Source: Chromatium okenii
Lineage (GTDB): Bacteria > Pseudomonadota > Gammaproteobacteria > Chromatiales > Chromatiaceae
Assembly (NCBI RefSeq): GCF_002958735.1
Contig: NZ_PPGH01000037.1
Location: 558,001-622,000, forward strand
Direction: 5' to 3'
Length of the DNA stretch: 64,000 nucleotides
The notes beneath the pieces were generated by a model that worked only from the letters and a program-made list of their open reading frames with translations, was not told the DNA's origin and searched no databases. Positions 46,331-56,280 of this stretch are shown piece after piece (the stretch's first letter is position 1; every line of letters starts with the position of its first letter). The position numbers were made by a program, and so were the translations under genes.

Positions 46331-46612
46331 AAACGCCGCAGCGGAGCTAGACGTATGAACGACGCACTGAATCCGTTGACTTTTCCGCTCACCGGCACTC
46401 GGCTGATTGAAGCCAGCGCCGGCACCGGCAAAACCTTCACGCTGGCGCTGCTGTATGTCCGACTGGTGCTCGGTCACGGCGATGACAACTCGGCATTTCC
46501 GCGCCCATTAACGCCGCCGCAAATTCTGGTGGTCACTTTCACTGATGCAGCAACCAAGGCACTGCGCGACCGGATTCGGGCGTTGCTGGTCGCAGCGGCG
46601 CAGTGTTTTGAG

Positions 46613-46655
46613 GCGGATATTCAAATCCCCAATCCTTCTTTTTCTAAGGGGGGAA
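46613..46655 (+). repeat. Palindromic repeat inside recB, copy 8
   Basis: GCGGATATTCAAATCCCCAA followed by TCCTTCTTTTTCTAAGGGGGG. Read in the recB frame as EADIQIPNPSFSKGGSDASE, between AAAQCF and LLALRETYAPNEWAECA. The C-arm has diverged, so the palindrome is weaker while the frame is kept open. Confidence 0.78.
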
Positions 46656-49572
46656 GCGATGCGTCGGAATCGTTGCTGGCACTGCGCGAAACCTATGCTC
46701 CGAACGAATGGGCGGAATGTGCGCAGCGCCTGCGTTTAGCTGCGCAATGGATGGACGAGCGATGATTTCGACCATCCATGCGTGGTGTTATCGAATGCTG
46801 CAAGAACACGCTTCGACACTCGCGGGTTGTTCACGCGGGAACTCGTCACCGATCAAACCGAATTGCTGGCGGAAGTGGTGCGCGATTATTGGCGCGTTCA
46901 TTTTTATCCGCTGGAACCCGCACAAGCGGCATTGATGCTGGGCGTGGTGAAATCGCCAGAAGAATTGCAGAAAAAACTCAAGGTGTTGCTGGCGCGGCGC
47001 GAAATTCCGCTGGCGCATCAAGGGCAGCTGCTCGTCGTTGATTCGCTCGCTGATGTGTTGGCGCAAGCGCAGTTGCAGCATGGAACAACAAGCGCGGAAT
47101 TTGTGGCAAGCGGATCAAGCCAATCTCGAACAGCAATTGCGCGGGCTGCGCGAGCATTTCAACGGCAATGTTCACGGCAGCGCCAATGCCGACAAATTCG
47201 AGGAATTGCTGGCGGAAATCGCGGACTGGGCGGCTGGTGCGCTGCGCCCAATAAATTACTGAGCTTTGCGCAGGGCGCATTTCGGTTCAGAAAAGGCGCG
47301 AAAATTCAAACTGAAATCGTCCATCCGGCATTTCAGGCGCTGGCGAATTTGCAGCAGTATCAAGCACAACCGCAATTGCCATTCGCCGCTCAAGTGCTGG
47401 CACACGCCAAACAATGGGTGGCGAAAACGCTCGATGAGCGCCAGCAATTACGCGCCGAAATGGGTTTTGATGACCTGTTGCGGGAATTGGAGGCAGCGCT
47501 GGCGCGGTCTGCTGCGGATGCGCCAAATGGAGCCAGTTCTCGTCTCGCCGCCATCATTCGCGCTCAATTTCCCGTCGCGTTAATCGACGAATTTCAAGAC
47601 ACCGATCCGCTGCAATACCTGATTTTTAATCACATTTATGGCGTTGCTGCGAACAACCCGAACACGGCGCTGATTTTAATCGGCGACCGAAGCAGGCGAT
47701 TTATGGCTTTCGCGGCGCAGATATTCACACCTATTTGACAGCGCGAGCTGCGACAACTGGGCGTCATCACCGGCTGGGCGTGAATTACCGTTCCACCAGC
47801 GCCGTGATTGATGCGTGTCAACGGTTGTTTGCGCCCGCAGAAACTGGGTCGTCACGCGGCGCGTTTCGGTGCAAAACCGACGACGGTCACAATCCGATTC
47901 CGTTGCAAACCGTGATCGCCAGCGAACGTTGCATCCGCGTTTAATTTTGGACGGCGTGGACGCAGTCGCACTCACGTTTGGACGCTCGACGGCGTGGACG
48001 AGCAGCCCGTCAGTCCCGGCGTTACCGCGAGCAGATGGCGGCTGCGACTGCACCCAACTGGTACGTGGTTTGCGCAAGCCGCTGAAGGGAAAGCCGGTTT
48101 TATTGACGGCGAGGTGTTTCAACCGCTGCGCGGACAAGACATCGCCATTTTGGTACACACCGGCACGGAAGCGCAGATCATGCGCGAGGCGCTGGCAGCG
48201 CGGCGGATTCACAGCGTCTATCTGTCTGATCGGGAATCGGTTTTTCAAACTGAAGAGGCAAAAGACCTGCTGCATTGGCTGCGAGCAGTCGCTGCGCCAA
48301 CTGATGACCGTGTGGTGTGCGCCGCGCTGGGAACCAACACGCTGGCGCTGCCGCTGGAGCATTTGGCGCAACTGCAACAGGATGAATTGGCGTGGGAAGC
48401 GCAGATCGAGCGGTTTCGCGGTTATCAATTGCTGTGGCAGCAGCAAGGCGTACTGACAATGCTGCGGCAGTTATTGCACGATTTCGCATTGCCAGCACAG
48501 TTGCTCCAGCAGCCCAACGGCGAGCGTATCCTCACGAATTTATTGCATTTATCCGAATGGTTGCAGCAGTCAGCAACTGCGCTTGACGGCGAGCAGGCGC
48601 TGATTTGGCATCTCACTGCGCATCTCGACAGCAGCGGCGACGAGTTCATTCAACGCCTTGAAAGTGATGCAGAATTAGTGAAAGTCATCACCATTCACAA
48701 AGCCAAGGGTTTGGAATATCCGCTGGTGCTGCTGCCGTTTATCTGTCATTGGAAAGAGGTTGATGACAAAACGCGTCAAGTGCTGTATCGCAACGGTACA
48801 CAGACCTTTTTGGAAGTGGCGGGAAAAAACAGTTTGCGGAAGCGTGGGAAGCAGCGGATGAAGCGCGATTGAGTGAGGATGTGCGGCTGATTTATGTCGC
48901 CGTCACTCGCGCCCGCAATGCGCTGATGTTGGGTGTCGCACCGTTAAAAAGTGGCAATGTAAAAATTCCGCAGTTGGAAAAATCGGCTTTTGGTTACTTG
49001 CTCAATGGCGGTAACAAGTTTGCGAGTGCAGCGGAAGTGTGGACGGCGCTGGCGGAGCTGCAAGGCGATTGTCCGCATCTGCGCATTCAGCCAGCGCCTG
49101 CGCCAACTGCCACTTGGTTTACGCCGCCACCGACCGCGCAATTGGAAGCAGCGCGAGTCGCTAATTTTTCGCTACCGTCGCGTTGGTGGATTGCCAGCTA
49201 TTCGGCGCTGAAAACCATCACGGCTGCCGAGCCAGAAACACCATTGCAAAACAGAGTGTTAGAAGAAGCAGAACTGGAAAGATTGAGCATCGCGCCGCAG
49301 GAATCGTTTGCGTCCGAACTGCGCCAACTACATGATTTTCCGAGAGGAACGCGCTCTGGAACCTTTTTGCACGGCATTTTGGAATGGGCTGCGGAGTGCG
49401 AAACCCGTGACGCTGACGGTCAATTGCTGTTTGGTTTTGCCGCAGCGGCTGCGTCTGCGCCAGCACGATTGGAAATGTTAAAAAATCGCTGTGCATTGAA
49501 TGGATTAACTGAATGGATTGTCCCGCTGGAGCAATGGCTCGGCGCTTTTCTCAATCAAACGTGGTCACTTGA

Positions 49573-49685
49573 AATCCCTCCCGCCCCCCTTTTTCAAAGG
49601 GAGAGAAATCCCCCCTGCCCCCCTTTTACAAAGGGGGAGAAAGAAAAGCCCCCCTTTAGCAAAGGGGGGTTGGGGGATTTGATGA
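49573..49685 (+). repeat. Cluster of palindromic repeats inside recB, copy 9 (three units)
   Basis: Three units in a row, alternating in orientation, are translated in frame as EIPPAPLFQRERNPPCPPFT, then KGEKEKPPFSKGGLGDLMKQ. They separate LNQTWSL from WGDLHCAISRQML in the linker before the RecB nuclease domain. Confidence 0.8.
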
Positions 49686-50208
49686 AACAAGTGAGTTGGG
49701 GAGATTTGCATTGCGCGATCTCGCGCCAAATGCTATTCAAGTTGAAATGGAATTTTGGATTGAAAGTCATGGCGTTAAAACGACCACGCTCGATCAATTA
49801 GTGCAGAAACATTGCCAGCCCAATCAACCGCGTCCACCGCTCGCCAGCAATCAATTAAACGGAATGCTCAAAGGATTTATTGATTTGTTATTGGTGCACG
49901 AGGGGCGTTATTACGTCGTCGATTGGAAATCGAATTGGCTTGGCAAAGATGATGCGGCGTATACGCGAATGGCGATGCAACTGGAGATGCTGCATCACCG
50001 TTATGATTTGCAAGCCGTGTTGTATGTGCTGGCGCTGCATCGGCTATTGAAAGCGCGATTGCCAAATTACGATTATGACGCGTGATATTGGCGGCGCGAT
50101 TTATGTTTTTCTGCGTGGCGCAGCAACAGCCAGTCAAGGGTTATTGATGGATAAACCGCCGCGTCAATTGATTGAAGAAATTGATGAATTATTTGCTGGC
50201 GCAGCGCG

Positions 50209-50979
50209 TCAATCCGCAAACGAAATCAATCCGCGCTGACTGGATTGAATAAACTGCACAATCTGCGCCGTTTCTGGGCTGGGATATTCTAATTCAGCTT
50301 GAATTAACGCTGCGCTAAACGCAAACCAGAACGCATAATTAACCGATAAACCGCTTTAATTTGACTGCGCTGAATTTGCGTAAATCCATTGCGGCGCAGC
50401 CCGACTACATTTAATCCAATCATTCGGCTCGATGTCCATCCGCAACGCAAACGGCGGCACATCTGCGCCACGCCCGTCACTCCCGCCACCATGCATACGC
50501 GCCAATGCGACAGAATTGATGCACTGCACTTGACCAGATAAAAATACGCGATCTTCAATCGTGACATGCCCGCGAGCGTGGCGGTATTGGCAAAGATATT
50601 GTGATCGCCAATCACGCAATCATGCCCAGCATGTGAAAATGCCATCCAATAATTATCGTTGCCAATTCGGTGCCTTCGTCGATTTAATACCGCAACTGAT
50701 ATTAACGCCTTCTTTGAAATGATTGCGGTCGCCAATGGTTAATGGTTTAGCGCGGTCGGGAGTGAAAGTGAAATCCTGCGGCTCGGCACCGAGCGTCGCT
50801 CCGTGACACACGCGGTTATTCATGCCCATGCGCGTATTGCCATAAATACGCGCACAGCTATCAATAATGCAGCCAGCACCAATGACAGCTCCTGCTTCAA
50901 TAATTGAATACGCGCCCACTTGCACCGTGTCGTGCAATTGAGCGCCAGCTTCAATAATCGCAGTGGGATGAATCCGCAT
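50209..50979 (-). pseudogene. lpxA: UDP-N-acetylglucosamine acyltransferase LpxA, frameshifted
   Basis: Starts at 50979 ([15 protein letters not shown]) with left-handed-helix hexapeptides: [19 protein letters not shown] and [13 protein letters not shown]. It continues in other frames: YWMAFSHAGHDCVIGDHNIF (catalytic His region), HVTIEDRVFLSGQVQC, AGVTGVAQ, DVPPFALRMDIEPNDWI, GLNVVGLRRNGF, and finally ALIQAELEYPSPETAQIV with a TGA at 50209-50211. The span equals the usual 256 residues. LpxA starts lipid A synthesis and is essential, so the breaks are probably sequence errors. No fabZ or lpxD is adjacent. Its 3' end overlaps recB by 31 bp. Confidence 0.88.
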
Positions 50980-51006
50980 GTTTAACTTTAACCCTTGCCA
51001 ATCGGA

Positions 51007-51050
51007 CTAAAAGCCCCCTTTGAAAAAGGGGGTTGGGGGATTTATAAAAG
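51007..51050. repeat. C-run/G-run palindromic repeat between purH and lpxA
   Basis: AAAGCCCCCTTTGAAAAAGG then GGGTTGGGGGATTTATAAAA. It lies between the lpxA start and the purH stop, both on the minus strand, so it probably serves as a transcript boundary. Confidence 0.75.
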
Positions 51051-51061
51051 GGCTGGAGGAT

Positions 51062-52625
51062 TTAATGGCGGAAATGGCGCATTTCTGTGAAGATCATCGC
51101 CATGCCATGTTCATTCGCAGCGGCAATGACTTCAGCATCGCGCATGGAGCCACCCGGTTGAATCACGGCAGTAATTCCTGCTTCGCGGCTTGATCAATGC
51201 CATCGCGGAATGGAAAAAACGCATCGGATGCCATCACTGCGCCAGCAACAATTAACCCGGCGTGTTCGGCTTTAATGCGTGCAATTCGCGCCGAATTCAC
51301 CCGGCTCATTTGCCCGCGCCAACGCCGATGGTCATTTGTTCACGGCCATAAATAATGGCATTGGATTTTACAAATTTAGCCACGCGCCAGCTAAATAATA
51401 AGTCGGCATATTCCTGTGCAGTGGGAGCGCGTTCGGTGACCGTTTTGACCTGTTCGGTGAGACACAAATCCGCATCTTGCACCAGCAATCCGCCGTTGAC
51501 TCGTTTGAAATCAAGGCGATACGCAGGTTCTGCATTCCAAGTGCCGCATTCGAGCAGCCGTACGTTTTGTTTCGCGGCGACGACGGCACACGCAGCGGCG
51601 CTGATGCGCGGGGCGATGATGACCTCAACAAATTGCCGTTCCACAATGGCTTGCGCGGTTTCTGCGTCGAGTTCGTCGTTAAACGCGATGATGCCGCCGA
51701 ATGCCGATTCGGGATCGGTTTGATAGGCGCGGTTGTAGGCGTCGAGCAGGCTGGTGCTGACAGCGACGCCGCACGGATTGGCGTGTTTGACGATCACGCA
51801 GGCGGGCGCTCCGCTGAATTGTTTGACGCATTCGAGCGCGGCGTCGGTGTCGCCAATGTTGTTATAAGACAGTTCCTTACCTTGAATTTGGCGGGCGGTG
51901 CTGATGCCAACTTCGCTGTGATCGTGTTCGACATAAAACGCGGCATGTTGATGCGGATTTTCGCCATAACGCAGCGCCTGCTGACGCTTGAATTGCAGGC
52001 TCAAGGTGCGCGGGAAGGCGCTGTTTTCACCCACCGCAGTCGCCACGCGGGCACCGAGATAATTGGCAATTGCGCCGTCATAACGCGCAGTGTGTTCAAA
52101 CACTTTGACTGCCAAATCAAAGCGCGTTGCGACACAAACGCCGCCGTTGCGCTCCAGTTCGGACAAGACGCGGGTGTAATCCGCTGCATCGACGACGACG
52201 GTCACGCCGGCGTGATTTTTGGCGGCAGCGCGTAGCATGGTCGGGCCGCCGATGTCGATGTTTTCAATCGCAGTTTTCAAATCGCAGTCGGGATTGGCGA
52301 CGGTCTGCTCGAACGGGTACAGATTGACGACCACCAAATCAATCGGCGCAATCGCGTTGGCCGCCATCACCGCCTCGTCAATGCCGCGTCGTCCCAAAAT
52401 GCCGCCGTGAATGCGCGGATGGAGCGTTTTGACGCGCCCGTCCATCATTTCAGGAAAACCTGTGTAATCAGAGACTTCAATGACGGGGATGCCGTGCGCG
52501 GTGAGCAGTTTGGCAGTGCCGCCGGTGGAGAGAATTTCGACGTTGTGCGCGGCGAGGGCGAGGGCAAAATCGACTACTCCGGTTTTATCAGAAACGCTAA
52601 TCAGGGCGCGATGAATGGCTTGCAT
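51062..52625 (-). pseudogene. purH: Bifunctional AICAR transformylase/IMP cyclohydrolase PurH, two frameshifts near the 3' end
   Basis: The ATG at 52625 opens a frame of about 439 codons: [113 protein letters not shown]. It stops at 51306; other frames continue with [33 protein letters not shown] and [18 protein letters not shown], ending RHFRH and TAA at 51062. Adding one C at about 51304 and one G at about 51187 restores the whole. It performs the last two steps to IMP. It follows dusB by 36 bp. Confidence 0.93.
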
Positions 52626-52661
52626 CAAATTGAGTCCGAACGTCGTTAAAGGGTTGAAAAT

Positions 52662-53698
52662 TCAAGTTATATCCGCGCAGCGGGCGAAAAATGTTTGCAC
52701 CAGCGCGGTTTGTTGGGCTGGCGTCTGCGCCTGATTGACCGTTGCCCGAAATGCCGTCGCCTGAGGAAAGCTGCGGCAATACCACGCGAGATGTTTACGC
52801 GCAATTTGCACGCCCATGGTTGCGCCATAAAATTGATATAATTCATCAAGATGGGTGCAGACAAGCGCGGCAATCCAGCTGGCGCGGGCAGTGGCGGCGG
52901 GGCAACGCCGGTGGTCAATTCCGCCGCGAGATCACGAAATAACCACGGTCGCCCTCGCGCAGCGCGTCCAATCATAATCGCATCCGCCCCGGTTGCATCC
53001 ACAATGCGGCGAACGTCCTCCGCCGTAGCGATGTCGCCGTTGGCAATTAAAGTGCCAGTGAACACCTCGCGGACGGCAGCCAGCGTGTCGTGTTCGGCCG
53101 GAATGTTGTAATGACAAGCGCGAGTGCGTCCGTGTACGGTCAACGCCGCAATGCCAGAATCGTGCGCGATGTGCGCAATGGCGGGCGCGTTGCGGGTTTC
53201 TGGCGACCAGCCGGTGCGAATTTTCAGCGTGACCGGCACCTGCACTGCCGCGACGACCGCCGCCAAAATCCGCCCAACCAATGGCTCATCGCGCAGCAAA
53301 GCGGAACCGGCAGCGACGCGGCAGACTTTCTGCGCGGGACAACCCATATTGATGTCAATAATCTGCGCACCTAAATCGACATTCAACTGGGCAGCTTGCG
53401 CCAATTCAATTGGGTTTGCGCCGACAATTTGCGCGGCAATGATGCCGGATTCACCGCTATAATCAAGACGGCGCAATGATTGACGACTGCCCCATAATGC
53501 CGTATTCGCTGCGACCATTTCCGCTACAGTATAACCGGCACCGAATTGGCGACATAACACACGAAAGGGGCGATCCGTAATTCCTGCCATTGGCGCGAGC
53601 ACCAGATTATTCGCAAATTGATAGCGCCCAATTGTGAATGGATGCAAAACGTTTTGCGTTCCAATGCGTTGATCGTGTATTGAAAATGAATCAAGCAT
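52662..53698 (-). pseudogene. dusB: tRNA-dihydrouridine synthase B, frameshift near the 3' end
   Basis: The main frame contains LVLAPMAGITDRPFRVLC, DINMGCPAQKVCRVAAGSAL (catalytic Cys in KVC), LTVHGRTRACHYN, LIANGDIATAEDVRRI and DAIMIGRAARGRPWLF, all Dus FMN-binding and catalytic motifs. After about residue 285 the frame changes; the true C-terminus reads through YGATMGVQIARKHLAWYC to FFARCADIT and a TGA at 52662-52664. It reduces uridines in the tRNA D-loop. It starts 2 bp after the glgP stop and precedes purH. The fis gene that normally follows dusB is missing. Confidence 0.9.
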
Positions 53699-53700
53699 TT

Positions 53701-56196
53701 TTACCGTTCAACAGTCACTGGCGGAACATTCCAAATGTTTTTGGCGTATTCAACAATTGCCCGATCTGATGAAAATTTACCCATTCGCGCCACGTTCAAA
53801 ATCGACATGCGATCCCAATTTGCAGCATCGCTCCACGCAGTACTCACTTGCGCTTGACACTCTAAATAAGCACGGTAATCAGCTAACACCATAAACGGGT
53901 CATGGTTAATTAAATGATCAGTTAATGGACGAAATAACACCATGTCGCCGCGTGAAAAATGACCAGAGTTAATTAAATCAATATCAGCTTTTAACTCCGG
54001 GTCAGCGTGATAAAGCTCCCAAGGTCGATAACCTTCACGCTGTTTTGCAGTCACCTCAGCCGCTGTCATACCGAATAAAAAGAAATTCTCCGCTCCAACT
54101 TCTTCGCGGATTTCGACATTCGCACCATCTAATGTGCCAATCGTCAATGCACCATTCAATGAGAATTTCATATTGCCAGTGCCAGAGGCTTCTTTACCGG
54201 CGAGTGAAATCTGTTCTGACAAATCGGCTGCTGGATACAACCGTTGACCATTTTTAACATTGAAATCTGGCATAAACGCAACGCGAATTCGCCCATTGAC
54301 TAACGGATCATGATTAACTACTTCTGCAACCGCGTTAATGAGTTTAATAATAAGTTTAGCGAGATAATAGCCGGGCGCAGCCTTACCGCCAAAAATGAAT
54401 GCTCGTGACACAATTTCTTGATTGGGATTCTGTTGAATGCGCTGATATAACCGAATGATATGCAAGATATTCAGATGCTGGCGTTTGTATTCATGCAGCC
54501 GTTTTGCTTGCACATCAAACATGGCTTGCGGATCAAGCACGACGCCCGTTTGTTGCTGCAACCAATTCGCAAAATCTTGTTTTGCAGCAATTTTTACCTC
54601 GCGCCACCGCTGTTGCAATTCAACATCATCGGCATGGTGTTCTAAATGACGCAACAGACTCAAATCACGAATCCAATCGTTATGCCCGCAAGTGTGACTA
54701 ATTAAATCTGCCAGCCGAGGATTACTCACGACCATAAAGCGCCGAGGCGACACGCCATTGGTAACATTATGAAATTTCTCTGGCCATAGGTCATAAAAGT
54801 CATTAAATAATGTCGTCTTCACTAATTCTGAATGTAGTGCAGCAACACCATTCACTGCTTGACTGCCAACCACCGCCAAATTCGCCATGCGGACACGTCG
54901 TTGTTCTCCCTCTGCAATCAGTGACATCCGAATGACCCGTGTCTCATCATCTGGAAATTTTTCGCGTACCTGATTGAGAAAATCTTGGTTAATTAAATAA
55001 ATAATTTCCAAATGACGTGGCAATAATCGCTCAAATAAAGCGACTGACCAAGTTTCTAATGCCTCTGGTAATAGCGTGTGATTGGTATAACAAAAAGTGT
55101 TGCGGGTAATCGTCCATGCTTGTTCCCACGCCATGCCGTGCTCATCAATAAATAACCGCATTAACTCTGCTACAGCCAGAGCCGGATGCGTGTCATTCAA
55201 TTGCGCAACAAATTTATTTGCAAAAGTATCGAGTGAACCAACAGTATTGAGGTGTAATCGAATCATGTCCTGTAATGAACAGGATACAAAAAAGAATTGT
55301 TGTTTTAATCTTAATTCCTTGCCTACCTCTGGCTCATCATTTGGATAAAGCACCTTAGAAATGGTTTCAGCCTCAATTTTTGCATGAACTGCGCCGTAAT
55401 AATCACCGACATTGAATGCCTGAAAATCAAATGACTGCGGTGCTTCCGCTTTCCATAATCGCAACAGATTCACATTGCCAACGCCATAACCGAGAATTGG
55501 CGTGTCGTAGGCAACGCCATTGATTTCTAAACTCGGCAACCAACGATGGCGCAATGAACCATCTGCATGACGATATTGTTCGGTATAACCACCAAAGCCA
55601 ATTGGAAAACAGATTTTGGGACGCGGAATTTCCCACGGATTACCATTGCGTAACCAAGTGTCACTACGTTCTACCTGCCAGCCATTTTCAATCGTTTGAT
55701 CGAAAATACCAAATTCATAACGAATACCATAGCCAATTGCGGGAATACATTGGGTTGCTAATGAATCCATAAAACAGGCAGCCAAGCGACCCAAACCACC
55801 ATTACCTAATCCTGGTTCCTCTTCTTCTTCTAAAATCATTGCAAAATCTAGTTCCAATTCCGCAGCAGATTCTTGCGAAATTTTGGTAATTCCCAGATTG
55901 ACTAAATTATTTGCTAAATGTGGGCCAAGTAAAAATTCTGCTGATAAATAACATACGGTACGCGCACGATTGACTTTGAATGCCTGCGCTGATTTTACCC
56001 AGCGTGCTAGTAGTCGATCGCGTACCGTATAAGCGGCAGCCATATACAAATCATGCGATGTTGCAACTTCTCGAAAGCGTCCTTGAATATAAAAAAGATT
56101 ATCAATATAAGCCTGTTTTAATGCTTCTTTAGACATTCCAGTACGGGTATGTTCACGATTGGGTGAAAGTAGTTTAGTCGATTGTGCTGTACTCAT
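53701..56196 (-). CDS. glgP: Glycogen/starch/alpha-glucan phosphorylase
   Basis: 831 residues, intact. Landmarks: YYLSAEFLLGPHLANNLVN, EPGLGNGGLGRLAACFMDS, QLNDTHPALAVAELMRLFID, TNHTLLPEALETWSVALFE, NGVSPRRFM, and the PLP-lysine region EASGTGNMKFSLNGALTIGT, then DGANVEI. It releases glucose 1-phosphate from the non-reducing ends of stored alpha-glucan in the cytoplasm. It fits functionally with the two GH57 genes. It starts a minus-strand run with dusB and purH. Confidence 0.97.
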   Translation of the reverse strand: MSTAQSTKLLSPNREHTRTGMSKEALKQAYIDNLFYIQGRFREVATSHDLYMAAAYTVRDRLLARWVKSAQAFKVNRARTVCYLSAEFLLGPHLANNLVNLGITKISQESAAELELDFAMILEEEEEPGLGNGGLGRLAACFMDSLATQCIPAIGYGIRYEFGIFDQTIENGWQVERSDTWLRNGNPWEIPRPKICFPIGFGGYTEQYRHADGSLRHRWLPSLEINGVAYDTPILGYGVGNVNLLRLWKAEAPQSFDFQAFNVGDYYGAVHAKIEAETISKVLYPNDEPEVGKELRLKQQFFFVSCSLQDMIRLHLNTVGSLDTFANKFVAQLNDTHPALAVAELMRLFIDEHGMAWEQAWTITRNTFCYTNHTLLPEALETWSVALFERLLPRHLEIIYLINQDFLNQVREKFPDDETRVIRMSLIAEGEQRRVRMANLAVVGSQAVNGVAALHSELVKTTLFNDFYDLWPEKFHNVTNGVSPRRFMVVSNPRLADLISHTCGHNDWIRDLSLLRHLEHHADDVELQQRWREVKIAAKQDFANWLQQQTGVVLDPQAMFDVQAKRLHEYKRQHLNILHIIRLYQRIQQNPNQEIVSRAFIFGGKAAPGYYLAKLIIKLINAVAEVVNHDPLVNGRIRVAFMPDFNVKNGQRLYPAADLSEQISLAGKEASGTGNMKFSLNGALTIGTLDGANVEIREEVGAENFFLFGMTAAEVTAKQREGYRPWELYHADPELKADIDLINSGHFSRGDMVLFRPLTDHLINHDPFMVLADYRAYLECQAQVSTAWSDAANWDRMSILNVARMGKFSSDRAIVEYAKNIWNVPPVTVER

Positions 56197-56280
56197 TAGA
56201 TTACCTCATAAAAAGTGATATGTAGATCAAGTCACTGCCCGGTTGCTCACTGCTTCCGGGCGAGTGAAAAATTAAACAGG

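Larger units (their letters stand above)
42664..46350 (+). pseudogene. recC: Exodeoxyribonuclease V gamma subunit RecC, frameshifted, with repeat insertions
   Basis: Starts at the ATG at 42664 and is read through several frames: VVLVQSNGIAQWLKLAIA, VTLPGRFIWQAYRQVLG, EPLTWRLYRLLG, RIIVFGISALPRQSLEVL, RDVLVMVPDINSYAPAV, FSVTELVDLLDIAALRERFG, MRAIPFRHIWLLGMNDGDYPR, FDLMSNDYRPGDRARREDDR and LLSARKRLVISWVG, all RecC landmarks. The end is near the TAG at 46348-46350, just before recB. At least four frame breaks exist; the one near 43440 fits loss of one C. Repeat elements are inserted at about 43254, 45229 and 46290, read in frame as IPP...KGG peptides. RecC recognises Chi sites in RecBCD. Confidence 0.85.
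46355..50239 (+). pseudogene. recB: Exodeoxyribonuclease V beta subunit RecB, frameshifted, with repeat insertions
   Basis: The ATG at 46355 has GGAG upstream. Pieces in several frames give RecB in order: LIEASAGTGKTFTLALLYVR (Walker A), ILVVTFTDAATKALRDRIR, ISTIHAWCYRMLQEHA, FPVALIDEFQDTDPLQYLIF (motif II), GVNYRSTSAVIDA, VKVITIHKAKGLEYPLVLLP, VRLIYVAVTRARNALMLG and the nuclease motif GFIDLLLVHEGRYYVVDWKS, then DIGGAIYVFLRG and a TGA at 50237-50239. At least six frame breaks separate them. Repeats are inserted near 46613 and 49573. RecB is the 3'-5' helicase and nuclease of RecBCD. No recD follows; the next gene is lpxA on the other strand, overlapping by 31 bp. Confidence 0.86.

Noticed and set aside
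47676-48446. 256-codon minus-strand frame across recB
   Set aside because: Antisense to a conserved though frameshifted gene; low-complexity translation with no motif.
46355-50239. Second set of small genes (hypothetical proteins) in the recB region
   Set aside because: All pieces align in order with one RecB protein; treating them as separate genes would be wrong.
27985-51050. CRISPR array formed by the recurring GC-rich repeats
   Set aside because: Copies are scattered over 23 kb, palindromic, variable and not regularly spaced; no cas genes.
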